Assembly: GCA_919901705.1 (NCBI GenBank)
Contig: CAKKPR010000311.1
Coordinates: 1 to 9,527, forward strand
Length of the DNA: 9,527 bases
Origin: Thermodesulfovibrionales bacterium
GTDB taxonomy: Bacteria; Nitrospirota; Thermodesulfovibrionia; Thermodesulfovibrionales; UBA1546
Reading direction: 5' to 3'
This document shows positions 1 through 4,952 of this stretch, in pieces. Position numbers and translations under genes: made by a program. Every line of letters begins with the position of its first letter. The stretch's first letter is position 1. Under the pieces are notes generated by a model. That model was not told the origin of the DNA and did not search any database. It saw only the letters and a list, made by a program, of their open reading frames with translations.

Positions 1-68
1 CAATTCCAAAAACATTGTCCTTCAAGTTGCAAGGCTTGCGGCAAAATAGAAAAAAACTATCAACTAAC

Positions 69-207
69 AGGCTGCTGAAAAAGTCTTTTTTCTGTCATTG
101 CGAGCGAAGCGTGGCAATCTCGCATTTAATAAAATCAATGGGTTAGAGATTGCTTCGTCGCAGGAACTGCTCCTCGCAATGACATGTAGCGAGTTTTTCA
201 ACAAGCT
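69..207. repeat. Nested palindromic MITE/REP-like element
   Basis: A non-coding element built from three nested inverted repeats. The outer ends AGGCTGCTGAAAAAGTC (69-85) and the reverse complement of 191-207 match at 13 of 17 positions. Inside them, TGTCATTGCGAG (93-104) is perfectly inverted at 173-184. Inside that, GCAATCTC (114-121) is inverted at 146-153 around a 24-nt loop. ACTAA occurs directly on both sides (63-67 and 208-212), which could be a target-site duplication or chance. No transposase is encoded, so any movement would need one acting in trans. The TGTCATTGCGAGCGAAGC style is, from memory, a common intergenic repeat type in several bacterial phyla. It lies just past the 3' end of the toxin gene and could fold in either transcript. 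Confidence 0.75.
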
Positions 208-228
208 ACTAAAGAGATAAGTTGTGAC

Positions 229-558
229 CTATAAAAACTCCACATGATTTTTCATATCTTCATGTTCAAGCACATCCCATAAGAGTTTCAAGTTGTTTAT
301 TAACTCGCCAAGTAAATACTTTTGTTGATGGACATAGACAATGCCCGCATGTTCAAATGTTGCCGCCAGGGATAAAAAATCATCATCGTGTGTTACAATT
401 ACCAGCCTTTTTTTCTTTGCATACTCAAGTTGTTCCTCATCTGAAAGCCCAAGATTCCCTGCCTCTCTTGCAGTGATAACTTTCACGTCCCGCCTTTTAA
501 GACCTTCGGCTACTACTATATGTACGCTTTCATTTGTATAGAATGCAAGTTTAGCCAA
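229..558 (-). CDS. DUF5615 PIN-like toxin of a DUF433/DUF5615 pair
   Basis: A 109-aa protein resembling the DUF5615 family, a compact PIN-like nuclease fold usually paired with DUF433 antitoxins; the presumed role is RNA cleavage, held inactive by its partner. Visible features are the first strand FYTNES (residues 6-11), the SDEEQLEYA segment (39-47), the VTHDDDF acidic motif (55-61), the HAGIVYVHQ strand (70-78) and a C-terminal helical tail. The first acidic position, usually D in a (A/L)DEN-like motif, is N9 here; ANE-type relatives are known to me from memory, so this need not inactivate it. The start is TTG at 558, inside the 3' end of the antitoxin gene (8-bp overlap). An in-frame TAA lies 4 codons upstream, no ATG or GTG is available, and no Shine-Dalgarno site is evident, so translation is probably coupled to the antitoxin. 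The activity is inferred. Confidence 0.8.
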   Translation of the reverse strand: MAKLAFYTNESVHIVVAEGLKRRDVKVITAREAGNLGLSDEEQLEYAKKKRLVIVTHDDDFLSLAATFEHAGIVYVHQQKYLLGELINNLKLLWDVLEHEDMKNHVEFL

Positions 559-859
559 GATATGTTTTTAGTTTCGGTGGGAATTTCTTTGACAGTTTCT
601 TAATATCTTCTTTTCGCCGGTTAATTTCTTCATCAAATATAGCCCGATTTTCATAATAATATGACAGGGCGTCGTGAACCGCTTCAAGAGTCAAATGTGG
701 ATGAGCATCTATAATCTGGTCCGGAGTATAGCCAAGCCTGTCGTATTCGATAACTATATCTATAACCCTCACCCTTGTGCCGGCAATCACAGGGCTGCCT
801 TTTGATATTTTTGGATTACTGGTGACGTAAGAATGTTTTGGGGTTGCTGTCTTTAGCAT
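551..859 (-). CDS. DUF433 antitoxin
   Basis: A 102-aa protein with the DUF433 signature: NPKISKGSPVIAGTRVRV (residues 15-32), then IEYDRLGYTPDQII (37-50), HPHLTLEAVHDAL (53-65) and a YYYENRA helix. DUF433 proteins have a winged-HTH-like DNA-binding core and act as antitoxins, mostly for DUF5615 or VapC-like PIN toxins. The lysine-rich tail (about residues 81-100) probably wraps the toxin. The ATG at 859 is preceded by a very strong ribosome site, AAGGAGGA (minus strand, 866-873), 6 nt upstream, so the start is secure. It is the first gene of the pair and its stop overlaps the toxin start by 8 bp, the usual arrangement for coupled, antitoxin-first expression. Autoregulation through the palindrome at 894-904 is inferred. 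Confidence 0.85.
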   Translation of the reverse strand: MLKTATPKHSYVTSNPKISKGSPVIAGTRVRVIDIVIEYDRLGYTPDQIIDAHPHLTLEAVHDALSYYYENRAIFDEEINRRKEDIKKLSKKFPPKLKTYLG

Positions 860-881
860 CTTCTATCCTCCTTCTTGAGAA

Positions 882-913
882 ATTATACCATAGAGAACTG
901 TTCTATCAGGCAA
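882..913 (-). promoter_or_regulatory. TA-module promoter with palindromic operator candidate
   Basis: On the minus strand there is a perfect -10 box TATAAT (882-887). No good -35 lies at 17 bp; the closest, TTGCCT (908-913), is 20 bp away. The space between holds the perfect palindrome AGAAC-A-GTTCT (894-904), so a bound repressor would block polymerase. Transcription would start near 875, directly in front of the ribosome site at 866-873. The placement fits antitoxin-mediated autorepression, but that is inferred. Confidence 0.5.
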
Positions 914-952
914 ACATCTTTCAGCACCACCCGACTTTATATGCCAAATCTA

Positions 953-1423
953 CTAAATCTTATGCAACAAACAAACCGCATATGCAGCAATACCCTCGCC
1001 TTTACCGATAAACCCCATGCCCTCATTTGTCTTTGCCTTTATATTAATAAGCCCTGACGTAATCCCTGCCTTGGATATGGCCTCTTTCATTGACTCAATA
1101 TAAGCCGCCAGCTTTGGTTTTTCTGTAATTACTGTTGAATCTATCCATGAAATATCAAGGCCATTATTCCTGGCAAGCTTCACTGTATTTTTCAGGAGGT
1201 CTATGCTCGATGCATCCTTCCATTGGGGGTCTGTGTCAGGAAAATGCCTGCCAATATCGCCAAGGCCGAGTGCGCCTATTATTGCATCTATTATTGCATG
1301 ACAAAGGACATCAGCATCAGAATGCCCTTTCAAACCTTTTTCAAAGGGTATTTCCACACCTCCGATGATTAACTTACGCCCCTTAACCAACCTGTGTGAA
1401 TCATATCCAAAACCAATTCTCAT
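953..1423 (-). CDS. ispF: 2-C-methyl-D-erythritol 2,4-cyclodiphosphate synthase
   Basis: IspF (EC 4.6.1.12) cyclises CDP-methylerythritol 2-phosphate to MEcPP with release of CMP, in the cytosolic MEP route to isoprenoids, and works as a homotrimer. The 156-aa length is normal. The N-terminus GFGYDSHRL carries the metal ligands D8 and H10, and GHSDADVLCHA supplies the third, H42. The FPDTDP loop is at 61-66 and the nucleotide-binding KTNEGMGFIGKGEGIAAYA segment at 131-149. The ATG at 1423 overlaps the ispD stop as ATGA, which implies translational coupling, and GAGGGGG lies just upstream. The neighbouring ispD catalyses a step two before it in the same pathway; the intervening kinase gene ispE is not in this window. 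All catalytic positions I can check are intact. Confidence 0.97.
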   Translation of the reverse strand: MRIGFGYDSHRLVKGRKLIIGGVEIPFEKGLKGHSDADVLCHAIIDAIIGALGLGDIGRHFPDTDPQWKDASSIDLLKNTVKLARNNGLDISWIDSTVITEKPKLAAYIESMKEAISKAGITSGLINIKAKTNEGMGFIGKGEGIAAYAVCLLHKI

Positions 1424-2175
1424 TTCCCCCTCTTTTTCAGAAGCATCTCTGCTATAGCAAGATCCTCCGGCGTTGTTACCTTTATATTTGTATATGAACC
1501 CATTATTACCTTTACCTTCCCGCCGTATCTTTCAACTATGGCAGAATCATCCGTAGAGTAAAACTTTTCAGCCATGGCCTTTTTATATGCCTGCATGAGC
1601 GCAGAATACTTAAAAACCTGCGGCGTCTGGATTGCCCGGAGAACATTTCGATTCAATGTCTTTTTAATAATATTTTCTTTTTCTCGATTGCTGCCAGCCG
1701 ACCGCCCGATACGGGTCTCCGCTGAGGGTCGCTCCGACTGACCGCTAACTTCTTTTATCGTATCTTTCGGAAGAACGCCGACAATAACACCGTCACAATC
1801 TTTGAGCTGTTTTATTGATTCCTCAATGACAGACTTTTCTATCAGCGGCCTGACGCCGTCGTGTATTAAAACCACACTTGCCTTTTTGCCTGCCAGATTA
1901 AGCCCGTTGAAAACCGAATCCTGACGCTCTTTCCCGCCCGAAGCAACTCTTTTGACTTTTGAAATTCTAAATCTCTCTATTAAAGCAAGCCCCTGTTCCA
2001 TATCATCCTTTTTAAAAACAGGGATTATCTCTTCGATATCATCCACACATTCAAGGGCTTCAAGCACCCAAATAACAATCGGCTTATCCAGCAGGGCCTG
2101 AAATGTTTTATTGTTATCCTGCCCAAACCTCTTCCCTAACCCGGCTGCCGGAACAATGGCTGTAACTTTGCCCAT
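1420..2175 (-). CDS. ispD: 2-C-methyl-D-erythritol 4-phosphate cytidylyltransferase
   Basis: IspD (EC 2.7.7.60) joins CTP and MEP to give CDP-methylerythritol. With the ATG at 2175 the protein has 251 aa, close to the family size. Motifs are PAAGLGKRFG (9-18, nucleotide loop), K23, IHDGVRP (104-110), DTIKEV (138-143), IQTPQVF (182-188), STDDSA and IKVTTPEDLA (231-240). I chose 2175 because GAGGGG lies 9 nt upstream, the protein then starts MGKVTAIVPAAG as in relatives, and the longer frame to a TTG at 2241 would translate a palindromic repeat. Compared with E. coli IspD, about 20 extra residues (144-163, rich in S, R, E and G) lie between DTIK and the KTLNRN segment, in the dimer-arm region. 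They are encoded by a GC-rich palindromic stretch. The enzyme is probably still active, since all the surrounding motifs remain. Confidence 0.95.
   Translation of the reverse strand: MGKVTAIVPAAGLGKRFGQDNNKTFQALLDKPIVIWVLEALECVDDIEEIIPVFKKDDMEQGLALIERFRISKVKRVASGGKERQDSVFNGLNLAGKKASVVLIHDGVRPLIEKSVIEESIKQLKDCDGVIVGVLPKDTIKEVSGQSERPSAETRIGRSAGSNREKENIIKKTLNRNVLRAIQTPQVFKYSALMQAYKKAMAEKFYSTDDSAIVERYGGKVKVIMGSYTNIKVTTPEDLAIAEMLLKKRGK
1693..1742 (-). repeat. GC-rich palindromic insert within ispD coding sequence
   Basis: A stretch of about 50-60 bp, much richer in G+C than the rest of ispD, encodes the extra residues around SERPSAETRIGRSAG. On the transcript, GUCAGUCG (1742-1735) can pair with CGGCUGGC (1700-1693) as an 8-bp stem with two G-U pairs, and CCCG-UAU-CGGG (1705-1715) forms a hairpin inside. 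It keeps the reading frame. It resembles in kind the coding palindromic elements described in Rickettsia, but I do not claim sequence kinship. Confidence 0.5.
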
Positions 2176-2193
2176 CGCGATATTCCCCTCATC

Positions 2194-2253
2194 TGTCATG
2201 CTGGCTTGTCCAGCATCCTTCTTCGGAATGATTCCGAACAAGTCGGAATGACA
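2194..2253. repeat. REP-like palindromic element upstream of ispD
   Basis: A 60-bp element bounded by TGTCAT and ATGACA. Its terminal 18-mers (2194-2211 and the reverse complement of 2236-2253) match at 14 of 18 positions. Two internal hairpins are visible: TGCTGG/CCAGCA (2199-2204 with 2210-2215) and CGGAAT-G-ATTCCG (2224-2236). It lies directly upstream of the ispD ribosome site (2185-2190) and is not coding, although an open frame runs through it into ispD. The form is that of mobile REP units, which are typically moved by a trans-acting Y1 (RAYT-type) transposase; none is present here. Confidence 0.75.
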
Positions 2254-2283
2254 ACCTGACGAGCCTGCTCTATTTTACCGCCC

Positions 2284-3276
2284 TCAATTTTCTCTATCGT
2301 ATTCCTCTTTTGTCTTCGAGAATATCATCCTGCCTGCTGTTGTCTGAAGAACACTTGTCACTGTCACATCAACGTTTTTACCAATAAGTTTTCTTGCATT
2401 CTCCACCACAACCATTGTACCGTCATCAAGATATGCAACTCCCTGATTATGCTCCTTGCCCTCCTTAATGACAAAAACCTTTATGGTCTCGCCAGGAAGG
2501 ACAACAGGCTTCAGCGCATTTGCCAGTTCATGGATGTTTAATACAGCCACCCCCTGAAGTTCAGCAACCTTGTTAAGGTTAAAATCATTTGTTATTACCT
2601 TCGCATCAATCACCCTGGCAAGGGCAACAAGCTTTGCATCAACCTCTCTTATCTTGGGAAAATCTTCGTCAACTATTCTTACAGTTACATTGGACATCTT
2701 CTGCAGCTTATGCAGAACATCCAGGCCTCTCCTGCCCCTTGCCCTTTTAAGTGAATCCGGGGAATCCGCTATATATTGCAGTTCCTGAAGAATAAACTGC
2801 GGAAGGATAAATATTCCTTCAATAAACCCGGCTTCGCACACGTCGGCAATACGGCCGTCTATTATAACGCTTGTATCCAGCAGTTTAAGATTCTCCTCAA
2901 ACCCCTGTCCCTTGAACAGTCTGAGTATTCCCGATATTGTAAGCCCCTTGCCCCGCTTCAATCCCACAAGCAGACCTGTATAGACGAATAATGCATTTAC
3001 AACAAATGCTATTGTCACAAAATCCCGGGAAATAACAGCCTTTAAAGGAAAAAGCAGAAGGTTTGCAAGCACAAGGCCCATTGACATGCCGAATACGCCG
3101 CCAATAACAATACCAAGGGAAATCTTCTTAGATACAGCCTCTGTCAAAAGGGCAAAAGCGCCTATTGCCGCACCCCATGCAGCGCCAATAATCTGGGAAT
3201 CGTATTTACCTCCGAGCAGATAGCCTGCCGATAAAAATATTGCAAATAATCCTATCCTTAAAATAATAAAAGCCAA
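2284..3276 (-). CDS. YacL-like PIN-TRAM integral membrane protein
   Basis: A 330-aa protein (from the TTG at 3276) like Bacillus YacL. Four hydrophobic segments (about residues 3-20, 29-48, 54-78 and 86-108) are followed by a cytosolic PIN domain (about 130-250) with acidic residues D134 and D140 in LLDTSVIIDGRI, E166 in LQEL, D213 in VDAKLVALA and D231 in ITNDFNL. A TRAM RNA-binding domain (about 256-318) ends it. The PIN core suggests an RNase, but I know of no established substrate. A GTG at 3285 is also in frame, but the strong AGGAGG (3290-3285) runs into that GTG and lies 8 nt before the TTG, so the TTG is the better start. It sits between the protease gene and ispD. In many bacteria this gene is next to ispD/ispF, often with carD before it; carD is absent here. 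Confidence 0.9.
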   Translation of the reverse strand: MAFIILRIGLFAIFLSAGYLLGGKYDSQIIGAAWGAAIGAFALLTEAVSKKISLGIVIGGVFGMSMGLVLANLLLFPLKAVISRDFVTIAFVVNALFVYTGLLVGLKRGKGLTISGILRLFKGQGFEENLKLLDTSVIIDGRIADVCEAGFIEGIFILPQFILQELQYIADSPDSLKRARGRRGLDVLHKLQKMSNVTVRIVDEDFPKIREVDAKLVALARVIDAKVITNDFNLNKVAELQGVAVLNIHELANALKPVVLPGETIKVFVIKEGKEHNQGVAYLDDGTMVVVENARKLIGKNVDVTVTSVLQTTAGRMIFSKTKEEYDREN

Positions 3277-3292
3277 GTTTCTCACCTCCTTT
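3277..3292 (-). promoter_or_regulatory. Strong Shine-Dalgarno site deciding the YacL-like start
   Basis: AAAGGAGGTG on the minus strand (3292-3283) is nearly a full anti-16S match. AGGAGG ends 8 nt before the TTG at 3276, but touches the in-frame GTG at 3285-3283 with no spacer. This makes the GTG an unlikely initiation codon. Confidence 0.7.
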
Positions 3293-3339
3293 CAAAAGTG
3301 TGTCAGTGTCTGTATTTCTCTACTGTCACTATTCACTGT

Positions 3340-4809
3340 TTATGAGGCCCTAATCACAGCATAAAACCTTTGACCGCCTCTGTTAATAAAAAGTAAAACT
3401 GTCCCTCCGGGCTTTATATTAGAGGCGATTTTATTGAAGTCATTGATGGTGCTTATTTTTTTGTTGTCTATTTCCTGAATAATGTCTCCTTTTTTAAGCT
3501 TTGCCTCTTCAGCTGCGCTGCCAGGTTCAACCCTCACAACAACCACTCCTTTTTCATCTCTGTTTAGCCCCAGCTGTTGCGCAATTTCCCTGGTAAGCTC
3601 TATAACCTCAAGGCCGGCAAGCGCTTCTTTCTGTTTATCCTCATGTAATAATTCAGGCGCTGCCTCGCCAATCTCTTTCGGATATTCAGCTATGGTTGCA
3701 GTTAAATTATACTCTTTCCCTCCCCTGAGTATCCTGACAGCCACTTGCGCCCCTGCCTTGCTCTGCGCAACTGTATTTCTTAGGCTGTCGGAATCTGCCA
3801 CCTTTTTGCCGTTGTATTCAAGGATTATATCGCCTCGCATTATCCCTGCCTTTTCAGCAGGGCTTCCCTTTACAGTGTCGCCAACCAATGCCCCGTTAGA
3901 GTCTTTAAGTCCGAATTTCTGAGAAAGTTCAGGCGTGAGTCTCTGTATCGAAACTCCTATCCATCCCCTGGTGACCTTACCGTATTTTACAAGCTGGTCC
4001 ATAACAGAGCGTGCAAGGTTGCTTGGCACTGCAAAGCCTATGCCCTGATAACCGCCTGTCTTCGAAAATATTGCAGTGTTGATGCCTATTACCTCGCCTT
4101 TAATGTTCACCAGCGGGCCGCCTGAATTTCCGGGGTTTATTGCCGCATCCGTCTGTATAAAGTCCTCATAGTCTGTAATCCCGACGCTCACCCTTCCAAC
4201 TGCGCTTATAATCCCCATTGTTACAGTATGGCTTAAACCAAAGGGATTGCCGATAGCAAGGACAAATTCTCCAACCTGCAATTTATCAGAATCAGCCCAC
4301 AGAGCTGTTGGAAGGTCTTTTGTGTTAATCTTTACCACTGCAATGTCTGTCTTGGAATCAGCGCCCACTACCTTCCCCTTAAAACTCCTCTTGTCATAAA
4401 GGATGACCTTTATCTCTTCTGCCTGTTCGACCACGTGATTATTGGTGATTATATAGCCGTCGCCGGAAACAATTACCCCTGAACCAAGACTTTGCTCTTT
4501 CCATTTTTTAGGAGAACTAAATTCATGAAACGGGTCAAAAAAATTAAAAAAGGGGTCTTCAAAAAATGAGGGCGCAGCATCCCGCTTTATAACCTTAGTG
4601 GTGGAGATGTTCACAACCGCAGGAGATATGGCATTTGCTATCTCAGAAAATGCCTTTGAAGTCTCTATTATCTGGATCGGGACCCTCGGTAAGGCTGAAA
4701 AAGACGGGCGCGAAGGACCGGTAACCCTGCCGAGGATATAAAATGAAATCCCTCCAAGGAGAAATCCGGACAATAATATAATAATTCCAATTGTTAGCTT
4801 CTTTTTCAT
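3340..4809 (-). CDS. HtrA/DegP-family periplasmic serine protease, two PDZ domains
   Basis: A 489-aa trypsin-like endoprotease and chaperone of the HtrA (S1C) family, acting on misfolded envelope proteins. Residues 1-28 form a positively charged start and one hydrophobic segment, a signal anchor or uncleaved signal peptide. The catalytic triad is complete: H125 in TNNHVV, D155 in KTDIAVV and S229 in NPGNSGGP. PDZ1 spans about 283-375 (RGWIGV start; AGIMRGDII) and PDZ2 about 398-487 (AKLKKGDIIQEID). A Phe-rich stretch between anchor and protease (residues 82-97) matches the position of the regulatory LA loop. The ATG at 4809 has no close ribosome site, and a strong promoter lies only about 12 nt upstream, so its mRNA may be almost leaderless. 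It is the first gene of the run toward ispF. DegP, DegQ and DegS-like naming cannot be separated here; two PDZ domains argue against DegS. Confidence 0.95.
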   Translation of the reverse strand: MKKKLTIGIIILLSGFLLGGISFYILGRVTGPSRPSFSALPRVPIQIIETSKAFSEIANAISPAVVNISTTKVIKRDAAPSFFEDPFFNFFDPFHEFSSPKKWKEQSLGSGVIVSGDGYIITNNHVVEQAEEIKVILYDKRSFKGKVVGADSKTDIAVVKINTKDLPTALWADSDKLQVGEFVLAIGNPFGLSHTVTMGIISAVGRVSVGITDYEDFIQTDAAINPGNSGGPLVNIKGEVIGINTAIFSKTGGYQGIGFAVPSNLARSVMDQLVKYGKVTRGWIGVSIQRLTPELSQKFGLKDSNGALVGDTVKGSPAEKAGIMRGDIILEYNGKKVADSDSLRNTVAQSKAGAQVAVRILRGGKEYNLTATIAEYPKEIGEAAPELLHEDKQKEALAGLEVIELTREIAQQLGLNRDEKGVVVVRVEPGSAAEEAKLKKGDIIQEIDNKKISTINDFNKIASNIKPGGTVLLFINRGGQRFYAVIRAS

Positions 4810-4820
4810 TGCTGTTTTTA

Positions 4821-4850
4821 ATTATAATCCTCATCCCGGCTTATTGTCTA
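4821..4850 (-). promoter_or_regulatory. Sigma70-type promoter of the HtrA gene
   Basis: On the minus strand, -35 TAGACA (4845-4850, 5 of 6 to consensus) and -10 TATAAT (4821-4826, perfect) are separated by 18 bp. The predicted start point near 4814 lies only about 5 nt before the ATG at 4809, which leaves no room for a ribosome site. Confidence 0.6.
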
Positions 4851-4878
4851 CCCCGTTAGAAAATTAGGCACTGTGAAG

Positions 4879-4902
4879 ACCCTGCGGCAGAGACCGCAGG
4901 GT
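4879..4902. other. Strong stem-loop in the htrA-dnaE divergent region
   Basis: ACCCTGCGG (4879-4887) and CCGCAGGGT (4894-4902) form a perfect, GC-rich 9-bp stem with loop CAGAGA. Neither strand has a T tract after it, so it is not a canonical intrinsic terminator. It lies upstream of both predicted promoters rather than in a leader, so it may be a protein-binding palindrome, an insulating structure or a repeat remnant. The sequence does not decide between these. Confidence 0.6.
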
Positions 4903-4917
4903 GTAATAGTAATCAGG

Positions 4918-4947
4918 TTGACTTGCCTGCTTTCATAGGGTTAATAT
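4918..4947 (+). promoter_or_regulatory. Candidate dnaE promoter
   Basis: TTGACT (4918-4923, 5 of 6 to the -35 consensus) is followed after 18 bp by TAATAT (4942-4947, 4 of 6 to the -10 consensus). The predicted start, around 4953-4954, coincides with the ATG at 4953. This fits the absence of a well-spaced ribosome site (AGGG at 4937-4940 is 12 nt away) and suggests a leaderless transcript. The -10 box is weak, so confidence is limited. Confidence 0.4.
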
Positions 4948-4952
4948 TTTCT

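Noticed and set aside
1..78. Two possible C-terminal gene tails on the plus strand: a frame ending TAG at 47-49 (NSKNIVLQVARLAAK) and a Cys-rich frame ending TGA at 76-78.
   Set aside because: Both are too short to choose between, and the second ends inside the repeat element. One may be a real gene entering from the left, but nothing in the window proves it.
69..207. CRISPR array or insertion sequence at the left end.
   Set aside because: There are no regularly spaced direct repeats and no transposase; the structure is nested inverted repeats only.
2176..2241. N-terminal extension of IspD from a TTG at 2241 or ATG at 2199.
   Set aside because: The extension is translated largely from a palindromic repeat, while the ATG at 2175 has a ribosome site and gives the family start.
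3482..3922. Long antisense open frame opposite the HtrA gene (and similar ones opposite dnaE, for example at 7250-7672).
   Set aside because: They show no recognisable domain or ribosome site and have the skewed composition expected of shadows of real genes.
4879..4902. Calling the 9-bp hairpin an intrinsic terminator.
   Set aside because: There is no T tract after the stem on either strand, and no gene ends next to it; both neighbours point away.
4923..4952. Extension of dnaE to an upstream TTG.
   Set aside because: It adds ten residues not seen in the family, overlaps the candidate -35 box and has only a weak AGG before it. The ATG at 4953 gives the normal N-terminus.
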